Part shown: positions 17,849-27,077 of the stretch, piece by piece | Layout of the letters: every line of letters begins with the position of its first letter | Position numbering within the stretch: position 1 is the first letter of the stretch | Source of the DNA: Kaistella gelatinilytica | GTDB lineage: Bacteria > Bacteroidota > Bacteroidia > Flavobacteriales > Weeksellaceae | Assembly (NCBI RefSeq): GCF_015679325.1 | Contig: NZ_JADPVI010000001.1 | Span: 1-64,000 of the forward strand | DNA: 64,000 nucleotides | Direction: 5' to 3' | Notes under the pieces: generated by a model | The model's input: the letters and a program-made list of their open reading frames with translations, nothing else | Database searches by the model: none | What the model was told of the DNA's origin: nothing | Translations under genes and position numbers: made by a program

Positions 17849-18700
17849 TTGAGAAAACCAATATTCTTATTGTTTTTATTTTTTATGTTTTGTGTTCAAT
17901 GCCAAAACATGAAAAAAGAAAATATAGACGTAACGCAAGCCATTATAAAAGTAGATTTGTGTGGAATAACCTACAAAGGCGAAAAATTAGAAATGGGCGA
18001 TTCTAAAGAAAAATGGATTAAGGTTTTAGGAAAACCTAGTAGAAAATTACCTGCCTTTGGAGAAAAAAATCAAGGAATATCTGTTTGGGATGATTTAGGT
18101 GTTGCAATCGACAATTTTCAAAATGAAAATGGGACGGTAGCTTTTCTTTATATTTTCTTTCTCAATTTGGACAGTCCGGATGCTAATGAACAAATGCTTA
18201 ATCATGCTAGAGATTGGGAGTCGGGAGAACATATTGCTGCGAGAAATATGAAGGGAGGAAAATCATTAATTACTGAAGAACAAGTTAAAAAATTCAATCG
18301 TGAAAATGCATTAAAGAAAAAAGAATACATCTACCCCTTCAAAGTTTACCAAGGCGTAGTAGATCTTCACGGTTTTCCCGTAAAAAAAGGAATGAAGATA
18401 AAAGAAATCAACTCTTATCGTGGGAACAATCCTTCCATAGAAAAATTCGGTTATGTGGATGATGATATCGATGGAGTGAATGATTCTGGAAACACCACCA
18501 AAACTTTTGGCGGGGATTACCGCGCCCCGGGAAATGAATGTAAAGAGGGCAGACTGCAATATTACGAAGTTACCTATACCGCAACTCAAAACCTGGAATA
18601 TTTAAAAATTGGCTACGAATCGAAAGAAGAATTTGAAGGCAGAAAACAAATGCAAGCAGATTATGAACAAAGAATAAAAAAAGAAAAGTCAGCAAAATGA
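17849..18700 (+). CDS. tandem lipoprotein, copy 2
   Basis: 283 residues. The start is a TTG at 17849; the next ATG would remove most of the signal peptide. The lipobox is VQC (about Cys18). It shares the front (ENIDVTQAIIKVDLCGI) and almost the whole C-terminal half with copy 1, including DLHGFPV and VDDDIDGVNDSGN. The most divergent part is the middle (about 60-100 and 130-145), where copy 2 has a small insertion (PAFGEKNQGIS). Variation concentrated in the middle could set partner specificity. It starts 10 nt after copy 1. Confidence 0.7.
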   Translation: MRKPIFLLFLFFMFCVQCQNMKKENIDVTQAIIKVDLCGITYKGEKLEMGDSKEKWIKVLGKPSRKLPAFGEKNQGISVWDDLGVAIDNFQNENGTVAFLYIFFLNLDSPDANEQMLNHARDWESGEHIAARNMKGGKSLITEEQVKKFNRENALKKKEYIYPFKVYQGVVDLHGFPVKKGMKIKEINSYRGNNPSIEKFGYVDDDIDGVNDSGNTTKTFGGDYRAPGNECKEGRLQYYEVTYTATQNLEYLKIGYESKEEFEGRKQMQADYEQRIKKEKSAK

Positions 18701-18710
18701 ATTATAAAAA

Positions 18711-19130
18711 TTGACAAATTAAATACTCTTAGCATAACTATTTTTTATGTTTTGTGTTCAATACCAAAACATTAACAAAGAAAATATTGATATATCGGAA
18801 GCCATTATAATATTAGATTTATGCGGTTTAAGTTATTGAGGCCAGAAGTAAGAACTGGATGTTCCTATATCTGAATGGGAAGAAGTAATGGAAAAAGTAA
18901 ATAGAATTAAAAATTTAGCTTTTGTTTGTTACTATTTGGAAATTGCAATGGATGCTGAAATATTTTGAAATTTCTTAACGGGCAAAATACTCTTTAAAAT
19001 ATTTAAATAGGTTATAATTCTAACGAACAACACAAAGATCGAAAAGAGAGCGATAAATTTCAAATGATGGAATATGGAATCCGCAAATACTTTACGTCTA
19101 TCATATTATTAAATAAATGTCTAAGATAAT
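18711..19130 (+). pseudogene. third, decayed copy of the tandem lipoprotein
   Basis: The 18711-19010 segment still aligns with copies 1 and 2: FFMFCVQYQNINKENID, then ISEAIIILDLCGLSY, then LAFVCYYLEIAMDAE. It carries in-frame stops (for example TGA after LCGLSY, and TAA after GQ) and an incomplete back half. The upstream sequence (attataaaaattgac) also resembles the copy 2 leader, so the duplicated unit included the spacer. Residual similarity (NSNEQHKDRKESDKF) extends to about 19080. It is not expected to give a functional protein. Confidence 0.7.
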
Positions 19131-19154
19131 TAAATAGATTTCCTAATTTACAGC

Positions 19155-20198
19155 ATGGAAAACTTTAACAAACATACGATTCAAAAAGACGAAACTCTTC
19201 AAAGTATCGCAGCTCTGTATGATTTTTCTGAAGAAGATTTGCAAATGTTTCACAACAATAATTGCACTGCCCAAGATATTATTTTTATAAATCTTAAGCA
19301 ACAAAAAGAATTATTTATTCCCAGAACCGCTGTTTTAGATAAAAGGAAATTAGTTCGTTTTGAAAGAGGCAACCGACTTTCATTTCAGCCAGCAAATTCG
19401 TCATACAACTATGGAGTCATGATCACAATAGAAAATGGAGAAAAGAAAAACGAAATTAAATATGAGGCTTCCGTAAAGTGGTTGAAAACTGAAAATGATC
19501 TTCACTATTTTGAAATAGACCGAACTTCAAAACTCTTTATTAACGAAGAAGAAATTGATGATATTGCTGATCTATTAGCTTTTAAGACATCAAAAGTTCT
19601 TTATCCACTGCAAATTAGTGTGGATCAAACAGCAAAATTTAATGCAGTTGAAAACTTATCAATATTTAAAAATAGATGGGAAAATATTAAGGAAGAAGTT
19701 TACAAAGAATTTGAAGGTGAAATTGTCGAGGATTATCTATTTAAGATCGAAGAAAAGATCTACGAGCCGGAAATTATTTCCCTTTTAATTAAAAATGATT
19801 ATTTCATTCGGACTTTATTTTTTGGGGTTTATCAAAAATTTAGTAAAGAATTTAATATAAATGAATTAGAAAGTTTTCCCATATTGGATAATGCGATAGA
19901 ACCACTTTACAAAATTAATTTAGAAATTGATCCCTTGAAAGATGGTTACGATCTGGTAAATATTTCAGGCACGGGTAAATTGTATGAAGAAAGATCTGTT
20001 CATGATTTTATCAACGGTGCGCCCTTCTCTTTTGTGATTGAGGAGAATCCTGTTATTAATGAGGATGGAAATTTCAGATTACAGTTTTTTATGAACGGAA
20101 AAACTAATCTGCCTGAATCGCTATATCTGGAATGCGATATTATGTTGGAAGAAAGGAAGAAAATTTCGGTAGTAATTTCAAATTTAGAAGAAAATTGA
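19155..20198 (+). CDS. LysM-like protein of T6SS cassette B
   Basis: 347 residues. The opening HTIQKDETLQSIAALYDF plus LQMFHNNN and a LFIPRT strand is a good LysM-like repeat (about 6-55). The rest is unassigned and matches the cassette A protein (5075-6058) in length and order of segments, including KVLYPLQISVDQTAKF. It lies 30 nt upstream of the DUF4280 gene. As in cassette A, the absence of a signal peptide argues for a cytoplasmic adaptor or a component of the secreted spike rather than an exported cell-wall enzyme. Confidence 0.75.
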   Translation: MENFNKHTIQKDETLQSIAALYDFSEEDLQMFHNNNCTAQDIIFINLKQQKELFIPRTAVLDKRKLVRFERGNRLSFQPANSSYNYGVMITIENGEKKNEIKYEASVKWLKTENDLHYFEIDRTSKLFINEEEIDDIADLLAFKTSKVLYPLQISVDQTAKFNAVENLSIFKNRWENIKEEVYKEFEGEIVEDYLFKIEEKIYEPEIISLLIKNDYFIRTLFFGVYQKFSKEFNINELESFPILDNAIEPLYKINLEIDPLKDGYDLVNISGTGKLYEERSVHDFINGAPFSFVIEENPVINEDGNFRLQFFMNGKTNLPESLYLECDIMLEERKKISVVISNLEEN

Positions 20199-20228
20199 AA
20201 TTTTAATATAATTTATAAAAGTAGTTAG

Positions 20229-20720
20229 ATGGCAGAAAAACATATTGTAGTTCAGGGCGCACTTTGCAAATGCCAGTTTGGACAGGTTCCAGATAAATTA
20301 AAGGTGCTTTCCCACAAGAAGGAGTACGCCAATGATAAAGAGGCGTCTAAAAAACTAATTGCCACCACCATGGAAATTGGTCCCGCAACTTTTGAGAAAA
20401 ATACTTTTGGTACCTGCTCTAAAATGGGAAGTCCACCGCCACCTTGTGTTCCTGTGGTTACAGAATGGAAGGGATTTTACAAAGATGTAACTTTGAGCAA
20501 TAGCGGAAATATTTTAGTGGAAGATAGTAAAGCTGTCTGTGCCGTCGCAGGAACACCCTGTATAGAAATTCTGGATCACGGACAAAGGACGGAAGCTAGC
20601 GCGCAGAATTTTAAAAATGCTGATAAAGATGTGCAACAACAGATAAATCCTTTGGTGAATTCTGATGAAATGTATGGGGCACAACCTATTTTTAGTGGAG
20701 GACAGGATAGTCCAAGTTAA
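20229..20720 (+). CDS. DUF4280 PAAR-like spike tip protein, cassette B
   Basis: 163 residues; DUF4280 family. The segments HIVVQGALCKCQFGQVPDKLKVL (in part: VVQGALCKCQFG), GPATFEKNTFGTC, WKGFYKDVTLSN and the closing CIEILDHGQRTEA match cassette A's protein closely. Cysteines at the same places suggest the same metal-stabilised tip. It has a short extra C-terminal tail (FSGGQDSPS). It is 11 nt upstream of effector B, implying co-expression and probably physical coupling. Confidence 0.85.
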   Translation: MAEKHIVVQGALCKCQFGQVPDKLKVLSHKKEYANDKEASKKLIATTMEIGPATFEKNTFGTCSKMGSPPPPCVPVVTEWKGFYKDVTLSNSGNILVEDSKAVCAVAGTPCIEILDHGQRTEASAQNFKNADKDVQQQINPLVNSDEMYGAQPIFSGGQDSPS

Positions 20721-20731
20721 ATATTAAAAAA

Positions 20732-23572
20732 ATGGCAAAAGGAATAAAAAAAATAAAATTTGTAAAGGGTGAATATTTTCCGAAAATGACTGTTGCTAAC
20801 CAACGGATCACCATACCGGCTGATAAGACGGTAAATTTTGATGTTGCAGAATGGCTTCCTGATACTACAGCTGAAGATAAAAAAAAACCAATTATATGGA
20901 TGCGGCAAAGTAGTGATAGAAAAATTATTATTAAGCAAATCCCTTCTACAACAGGTTATTCTTTGGTTATTGATAAAAAATATTGCGGAAGTTATCAATT
21001 TTACATTGAAGCAAGTCTTTCAGGGAAAAGAGATTTTAAAAACAATGTCGGGCTTTATGTAAAAGGTCATTGCGACCCCAAAATTATTACCAGTAAATGG
21101 ACAACTCAGAGAGGAAGTAAGAGTAGCATAAAAAATAAAAATAAGACTAAGTACATTTCTTATGGGCACATTGTATATCTGAATTTATCGACAGAAGGTT
21201 TAAATGGTAGAACGGTCATTGTAGAACTTTACAATCAACAGTATGCTAAAAAAGACAAGCCAATTCATGTTTATATGGACGTTGCCGTTATGGATGGTGA
21301 AGTTAATATGAAAATTCAAAATACTTATTCCTGGATGGCGTATGTTGATAATATTCAAAATGTTGAAGAATTTTATGTTAAAGTAAAAGATCCAGTCTCG
21401 AATAAATATCTTGTAGATAATTTAGGCGATGACCTTCATGCTATTTATTTAAATGTAAAAAATAAAGTAGTCACAACAAACACCAATGTAAGCCAAAATC
21501 AGACTCCCACCAAAGTTTACGTACCAGATGTGAATGCCGCAAGAATTGAACCTTGTAAATTTGAGGTAATTAAAATTACTGAAAGCGACATAAAAGATGG
21601 AAAAGCAATTAATACGACTGTTAAAGTATTCAATAACGGAATTGGTGTTTCTAAGTTAAAAGGAGGTCAGGAGAAAATAGAAAGGACTATTTTTTTTAAA
21701 TTTGATGGAACCATAATTGACAAGGATGGTGAAGCTATATTAAATAATATTCTTAAATTTCTTTTGGAACATAAAGATTCTACGATGAATTTAAGCGGTC
21801 ACGCCTGTGTTATTGGAAAACAAAATTATAACAAAGGACTATCTCAAAGAAGAGCAGATGTAATAAAGAAATTTTTTGCGGATGGTGGTTTAGAAGCTGG
21901 AAGAATAAATTCTGTAGGAAAAGGAGAGGTAGATCCCACCGATGATAAAATGGGGAAAGATAACATTCGTTTCAAAAATGAAAGAGACTACGAAAATAAC
22001 AGAAGAGTAGATATTTCATTTTTATTCAATGCTCATGATGCCCAAACAATTATCTACGATGTAGTAGCACCAAGTATCTCTACAAAAAAAGATTTATTAG
22101 TTGATGTCAGCGGCTTTGATATTAAATCCTGCTTTAGGGCAAATAACAAGCATAAAAAAGAAATTTATGTAGTAGATGTAGGACAGGCAATCGATAAAGG
22201 TGATACAAAGCAATCATTTAGCACACCATCTTTTACTTATAAAGTTTATTCGGATTTATCTAAGTTTAATTTATTTCCGATACAATACATTTGGCCAATG
22301 GCAACAACGCCAAATCAGTTTCATTTCCATGCGCACACCTGCAGATATTTTAGTAATGAAAAGCGGACAACTGTACTTTTAAAAGCTTACCCTGATGTTA
22401 AGTGGGATTTTAATTTTTTTCTTAATCTGACAAATGATCTAAGTGTAAAAGGGCAAAATATTGGAGGAAGTAAATTGGTCGATTTTCATAAAAGATCGGG
22501 AAAAATAGGAGCAGAGCGACGTTGGAAACAAAAAGACGCCTCGTTCGGGATTAGTTTAAAAGGCGAGTGGGATCAGGATAAAAAAGGATTGTATAGCAGA
22601 AATAATGAATTCAAGACTGAATATGAGACAAAGTTTAAAATGCTTTACGACACCTTTTCTTCAATAGGTGCAATTGCTGATGGCATTACAAGTAAAACAA
22701 AAGGTGGAGTAAGAGGTGTTGGCTTAAAAGGATTACCTGTAACTTTTGCTGTCAAACCGCCCAATCTTAAGTTCGGAGCCGTATGGAATCTCGAGAGAGC
22801 TAAAATTAAAAACAAAGAAATTCAACAAATAGGAACCCATGTTAAAATAGACTTCGGTGCACATCCATTAATAGGCATAGAAATGACAATTGATTTGTTG
22901 GGATCTCTAGTAGTTGGAGCAGGTGCGTTTTTTAGTGGGGGTGCTGCTACACAAGCAACACAAACACTTTATGACAGTATTATGTCTGCAATTAAAAAAG
23001 GAGGTAAAGTCGGAAATGATAATATTGGAGCAAACATCGAAGGAGATGTTTACATTGATTTAGTCGTTTCTTCAACAATTGAAACAGGTATCGGTTTTGA
23101 ATTTAATACTGTAAGTGATAAAAGTGACACTAAAGTAAAAGTTGAAGGTACTAATAAACTTAAGGTAGAAATAAAAGCAGGAGCATATTTAAAAGCAGAG
23201 ATTGTAATCGTTGTGATAACAGCTTCAGGATACTTTGAAGCGAAGGCAAGTGGAAGTGCGTCAATTACATTTGGTCATTCGGTAAATTATGATACTGAAG
23301 GTTTGTATTATAAACCCATGTTGGGCTTCGACGGTCTAATTGTTGAATACTCAGTTTCTGGTAAAGCAGGTTTAGCTTACAAGAAAAAAGTTCCGCGAAT
23401 GAACGATACAAAATCTAAAACAAAAAAGGATAATATTTCCATCGGTGATGAATCGGGCGGCACTGTTTTTTTGAATGATACAATTTTACTTGTTCCTAAA
23501 TTTGATGTCATAGAGGAGATGGAAAAACTATTTAAAATAAAAGTTCAAATACCAATTATAAAAAACAACTAA
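20732..23572 (+). CDS. giant putative T6SS effector with OmpA-like domain, cassette B
   Basis: 946 residues without a signal peptide. The N-terminal ~250 residues are beta-rich. Residues about 318-432 form an OmpA-C-like domain: IFFKFDGTIIDKDGEAILN at its start, LSGHACVIGKQNYNKGLSQRRADVIKKF in the middle (key LSQRRADVI, about 372-380) and NRRVDISF at its end. Such domains bind peptidoglycan. The C-terminal third resembles effector A: a hydrophobic Gly-rich pair (SLVVGAGAFFSGGA, about 726-739) then an amphipathic beta region with alternating residues to about 910. No catalytic motif is seen. A wall-tethered, membrane-active toxin would fit, but this is inference. A lipoprotein gene follows 2 nt later. 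Confidence 0.75.
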   Translation: MAKGIKKIKFVKGEYFPKMTVANQRITIPADKTVNFDVAEWLPDTTAEDKKKPIIWMRQSSDRKIIIKQIPSTTGYSLVIDKKYCGSYQFYIEASLSGKRDFKNNVGLYVKGHCDPKIITSKWTTQRGSKSSIKNKNKTKYISYGHIVYLNLSTEGLNGRTVIVELYNQQYAKKDKPIHVYMDVAVMDGEVNMKIQNTYSWMAYVDNIQNVEEFYVKVKDPVSNKYLVDNLGDDLHAIYLNVKNKVVTTNTNVSQNQTPTKVYVPDVNAARIEPCKFEVIKITESDIKDGKAINTTVKVFNNGIGVSKLKGGQEKIERTIFFKFDGTIIDKDGEAILNNILKFLLEHKDSTMNLSGHACVIGKQNYNKGLSQRRADVIKKFFADGGLEAGRINSVGKGEVDPTDDKMGKDNIRFKNERDYENNRRVDISFLFNAHDAQTIIYDVVAPSISTKKDLLVDVSGFDIKSCFRANNKHKKEIYVVDVGQAIDKGDTKQSFSTPSFTYKVYSDLSKFNLFPIQYIWPMATTPNQFHFHAHTCRYFSNEKRTTVLLKAYPDVKWDFNFFLNLTNDLSVKGQNIGGSKLVDFHKRSGKIGAERRWKQKDASFGISLKGEWDQDKKGLYSRNNEFKTEYETKFKMLYDTFSSIGAIADGITSKTKGGVRGVGLKGLPVTFAVKPPNLKFGAVWNLERAKIKNKEIQQIGTHVKIDFGAHPLIGIEMTIDLLGSLVVGAGAFFSGGAATQATQTLYDSIMSAIKKGGKVGNDNIGANIEGDVYIDLVVSSTIETGIGFEFNTVSDKSDTKVKVEGTNKLKVEIKAGAYLKAEIVIVVITASGYFEAKASGSASITFGHSVNYDTEGLYYKPMLGFDGLIVEYSVSGKAGLAYKKKVPRMNDTKSKTKKDNISIGDESGGTVFLNDTILLVPKFDVIEEMEKLFKIKVQIPIIKNN

Positions 23573-23574
23573 TT

Positions 23575-24189
23575 ATGAAAAGACTTATTATCGCATTTAT
23601 TTCAATCTTTATGCTACAAAATTGTAATTCACAGGGAAAAATAGATCTACAAAAGATCATAAACAGCACAGAATTTAACGATTTATCACAAAAAGGCGTA
23701 GAATCTATAAAAGAGAATCAGGAGATAGTTACTAAGTTACCAGCATATTCATTTTCTGATCAACAAATTGAAAATTTTAAGTTCGGAGATATTTCTTTTC
23801 AAAAAGCCGAAAACAGTTATGTAAAAATATTAGTAAATTCATTCTCAAAACCTCAGGTTTTAGGTTTCATGGTTAATGAAAAAAACAATCCTGTTTTAGC
23901 TGAAAAATTAAATGAATATCTGATTAAAAATTATGGTGCACCAAAAATCATAGAGCCAGAACCAACTCTTAAAAAAGACAATATTATTTTGGGAAATTTT
24001 ACAAGTAAATGGATCGATTCAAAAAATAACACTTCAATATATTTCTACAAGAATTACTTAAAATCTGATGGGAAGCAAATAATAGGGTTTTCATTACATG
24101 TAATTTCGAACAATGCAGAATATCCAACCGATTTAAGCAATTCATTACAAACTAAAAAAGTAATCGATTGGTATAATACAAGGTTTTAG
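23575..24189 (+). CDS. lipoprotein, candidate immunity protein of effector B
   Basis: 204 residues with lipobox LQNC (Cys17). It has no resemblance to the lipoprotein behind effector A, so if the two are immunity proteins they have been swapped independently of the cassette. The mature part has helical then beta segments (FSKPQVLGFMVNEKN, then LAEKLNEYLIKNYGAP), as in proteins with a small alpha/beta sandwich. It begins 2 nt after effector B. The immunity role is inferred from position. Confidence 0.6.
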   Translation: MKRLIIAFISIFMLQNCNSQGKIDLQKIINSTEFNDLSQKGVESIKENQEIVTKLPAYSFSDQQIENFKFGDISFQKAENSYVKILVNSFSKPQVLGFMVNEKNNPVLAEKLNEYLIKNYGAPKIIEPEPTLKKDNIILGNFTSKWIDSKNNTSIYFYKNYLKSDGKQIIGFSLHVISNNAEYPTDLSNSLQTKKVIDWYNTRF

Positions 24190-24243
24190 AAATAATTCTG
24201 GAAGATATTACATGTAAAACTAATGTGAGGTAAGGCGCTATTA

Positions 24244-25029
24244 ATGAAAGAAAAAAATAATACAATTCGTATTTTTGCAAATATTATAATAGGTTTGTTT
24301 CTATTTTGTTTAATGTATTTTATGCTTTGGGTTATTTTTAAAGAAAAAATGCCGCTTTATAATCGATTAAAAATGATTAGTGATAATTATGACTTCTACG
24401 CCTCAAAAATAGTTTCTTTCCTTCCTTTAGCAATTTTGATTGTTACGGGCGTCATTTTATTATTGCCTAATTCTAGGAAAAGATTCCTACGGTTACAGGC
24501 ATCATTGCCAACTTCGAAAATAAGGTCTGTATCGAAAGGAATAGTAGAAATACAGGGGAAGTTGATAATGAACGAAGCCTTATTATCACCTGTTGGACAT
24601 GAAAAATGCATCGGATACCATTATCTAATTGAAAATGTCAATAAGGATAAGGATGGAAATTATTCTTACACGACTTCTCACAAAGAGACAAAATGTAATG
24701 TTTTTAATCTTCAGGACGAAACAGGCAAGATAAAGGTTGAACCTGAAGGAATTGAATTTGTTTTGTTGCAAACGACAAATGTCTCATCAAACAGCAGTAA
24801 ACGCTATAGCGAGATTTTGCTCAAAGAAAATCAGGAAGTTTTACTGGTAGGTTATGCAGATACGAATAAGGGTGTTGCTTTTATCAGGAAAGATGATCAT
24901 TATAAAGTATTGGGAATCACTTCTTCCGAAGGGATTTCTGTCTGGAATTAATACCAACCGCTTTTAAAAACTTTTCTCTTAACGTGTATTTTAATCGCGT
25001 CATTAATTGCTGTAATACTTTCTCAATAA
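24244..25029 (+). pseudogene. GIDE-domain membrane protein of cassette B, interrupted near the C-terminus
   Basis: The open frame gives 235 residues (24244-24951) with two N-terminal TM helices and the GIDE domain (GIVEIQGKLIMNEALLSPVGHEKCIGYHY, key SPVGHEKCIGYHY). It then stops at TAA where cassette A has AAA (WN-stop-YQPLL versus WNKYNPLF). The same frame continues past the stop for 25 codons encoding the third TM (TFLLTCILIASLIAVIL) and ends with a TAA that overlaps the LemA start, exactly as in cassette A. One nonsense change has thus removed the last TM. The shortened protein may still be made; a sequencing error is also possible. Confidence 0.7.
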
Positions 25030-25589
25030 TGAATAATATTGTAGCAGTTGTGATAGCAATTTTTTTAGTGATTTCTATCCTGGCTTTCTTAGTCAATTTA
25101 TCTAATAAAATGGTGATGCTGAAATTCAATGTAGAAAAAGCATATTCCAATATTGACGTGATTTTAAAACAAAGAGCAGACGAGTTACCGAATCTTGTTA
25201 TTGTTGCAAAACAATTTATGAATTATGAGAAAGATTTATTAATTCATCTTACAGAACTAAGAACTTCGTACTTTGAGGCAGATAAAGCTGATCTTAAAAC
25301 GAAGGTGGCCAATGAAACTTCAAGAACGCTTAGATCGTTTTTCGCGGTTTCGGAAAATTATCCAAATTTAATTTCCAATAATAATTTTTTAGAATTACAA
25401 AGAAGAATTTCCGAACTGGAAAATAAAATCGCAGACAGAAGAGAATTTTTTAACGACAGCGTAAATCTTTACAATATAGAAATACACGAATTTCCTAATC
25501 TTTTAGTCGCAAAAACATTGGGATACAAAGATAAAACGATGTTAGAAATAAGCAATTCAGATAAGAAGTATGAAAGCATTAAATTTTAA
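25029..25589 (+). CDS. LemA family protein, cassette B
   Basis: 186 residues from the ATG that overlaps the stop of the GIDE frame (TAATG), matching the arrangement in cassette A; a more upstream start at 24984 would run through the GIDE gene's tail. N-terminal TM (about 3-25), then LemA blocks LKFNVEKAYSNIDVILKQRA, VSENYPNLISNNNFLELQ and RREFFNDSVNLYN, with closing FPNLLVAKTLGY. It carries a C-terminal extension (about 15 residues) absent in cassette A. It overlaps the next gene by 20 nt. Confidence 0.9.
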   Translation: MNNIVAVVIAIFLVISILAFLVNLSNKMVMLKFNVEKAYSNIDVILKQRADELPNLVIVAKQFMNYEKDLLIHLTELRTSYFEADKADLKTKVANETSRTLRSFFAVSENYPNLISNNNFLELQRRISELENKIADRREFFNDSVNLYNIEIHEFPNLLVAKTLGYKDKTMLEISNSDKKYESIKF

Positions 25590-25938
25590 TACATTTTTCG
25601 GCTACGAAAATCTCTTGATTGAAAAACCTGAAATCGTGATGTTTGGTGCCTTTTTGGTACCGATAATTTTACTTTTAATGATCTCAATTATAGGATTTGT
25701 TCTTAGGAAAATTGGCGCAAATATGTATTTGATCCATTCCTTTCTTTACACTCTGCTTTTCACATTTTTTTTCGGAGTATTCACCATTTTAATACTTGTT
25801 TTTATTACGGATAGAAACGGTATAAAACTCGCTTACTGTTGGTTATCCATTTTTACCGGAATGTTTTTCTTTTGCCTCTTCAATACCAATTCTATTTCTA
25901 AAATGTTTATGGACTGGTCTAAAATCTTAAAAAAATAA
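25570..25938 (+). CDS. three-TM membrane protein of the GIDE-LemA trio, cassette B
   Basis: 122 residues, the same length as its paralog at 12917-13285, with TM helices at about 20-40, 52-75 and 84-102. Shared motifs are TLLFTFFFGVFTILILVFITD (in part: FTFFFGVFTILI), KLAYCWLSIF and a terminal FMDWSKILKK. It overlaps LemA by 20 nt, so the two are translationally linked. Function unknown. Cross-cassette conservation of this small protein at a constant place is the best argument that the trio is a functional unit. Confidence 0.75.
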   Translation: MKALNFNTFFGYENLLIEKPEIVMFGAFLVPIILLLMISIIGFVLRKIGANMYLIHSFLYTLLFTFFFGVFTILILVFITDRNGIKLAYCWLSIFTGMFFFCLFNTNSISKMFMDWSKILKK

Positions 25939-25940
25939 CG

Positions 25941-26714
25941 ATGATAAAGAAGCCTTATTACATGATCGATTTTAGTGCATCTGCGTGCTTATTTGAAATC
26001 AGAATAAATGATTATCCAGTTGCTCACATGGATATAGCAGGTCAGGTTGCAAGCACGATCCCGATTAATTTTGCTATTTTATAAAGTGGTAAACAATCTT
26101 TATCGCTTACAGTTTTACCAAATTTTGGGGAATTAAAACTCAATCCAAAAGCAGATTTAAAGTTTAATATAAAACTTTTTGATGTTTCTAATGATTTTGT
26201 TTTTGAAAAACAATTTGGAGAATATCAATCAAAACCCATTGTCGACAATAATATTCCTCTTCTCAAATACGCAGATGTTTTTGAAGCAGAAGGTCCTTAC
26301 AAACTAGAAGCTTGGCAAAATGGTGAAGACTTGAAAAATATTGAGGACTGCAGAAAGAAGTTAGAAATGGCTTACAATAAAGTTGGCAAAATGATTAGCG
26401 ACAATAAATTTGAAGAGTACAAAGCGGTAATTTCTAGGAGGGAAAATAATATGGCTGCATCGATGTATTTATCAAAAAGCAAATCAGAAGAAAGAGTAAA
26501 TGATTTGCTTAATGACTTTAATTCTGGTTTTAAAGTTAAGCCGATTGCTGAAGATTCGATCATGTTTTTGTACGGACAAAATAAAGTCGCAATGCTCAAA
26601 AAACCAAACGGGGAATCAGCCTTATATTTAGAAAATGCAGAAACTGAGGAAGAATTGATGTTAGATATCTCGTTTTTTATTCCAGAAGGTAAGACAGAAT
26701 TCGAGATTATTTAG
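25941..26714 (+). pseudogene. immunity-like protein gene interrupted by one nonsense codon
   Basis: One continuous frame runs from ATG 25941 (2 nt after the 3-TM gene) to 26714 except for a TAA at 26082-26084 (codon 48). The back part alone is open from 26331 (127 codons). The whole product would be 257 residues and follows the same plan as the lipoprotein at 9446-10384: EIRINDYPVAHMD, then NPKADLKFNI, then YADVFEAEGPYKLEAW, then a helical KLEMAYNKVGKMI region. It lacks the lipobox signal peptide. It looks like a recently disabled member of the same immunity-like family. Confidence 0.7.
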
Positions 26715-27077
26715 TTTAATGTTTTATGTTCGATAGAAATATTTAGCGGGATTTTAAAATTTTTGATTTGATCGCCCAGAAGTTGAGGTTTGATATTGAA
26801 AGAAATTTTAGCGCTTTAAATTTTTTACCAAGTTATATTTTACGCATCATATTCACCCAAATATATTTACTTTAAACCTTTGTAATTTATCGCATCAAAA
26901 AATTTTTTAAATTTTCACCCATTTTCATTTAAGGCCACTTTTATAGCAGTGCGATCTGTTAAATTTTTATATTTTCAATTCGACTTTAAAAAATGGAATA
27001 GAATCAAGATCAGTCGAGTCTGATGTAATTAATTTTGAAAAAAATTGTTTAGATTTTAATAAAATTTAAACAATCAA
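26715..27077. other. 363-nt AT-rich gap
   Basis: No open frame and no recognisable element was seen. The stretch is about 75-80% A/T with scattered poly-T runs, which could include terminators of the preceding operon. It marks the boundary where the T6SS cargo island gives way to decayed sequence and then to the selenium genes. Confidence 0.4.

Noticed and set aside
24984-25028. Upstream start for LemA B
   Set aside because: It reads through the tail of the GIDE frame in another phase; the ATG at 25029 overlaps the stop as in cassette A and leaves a normal TM at the N-terminus.
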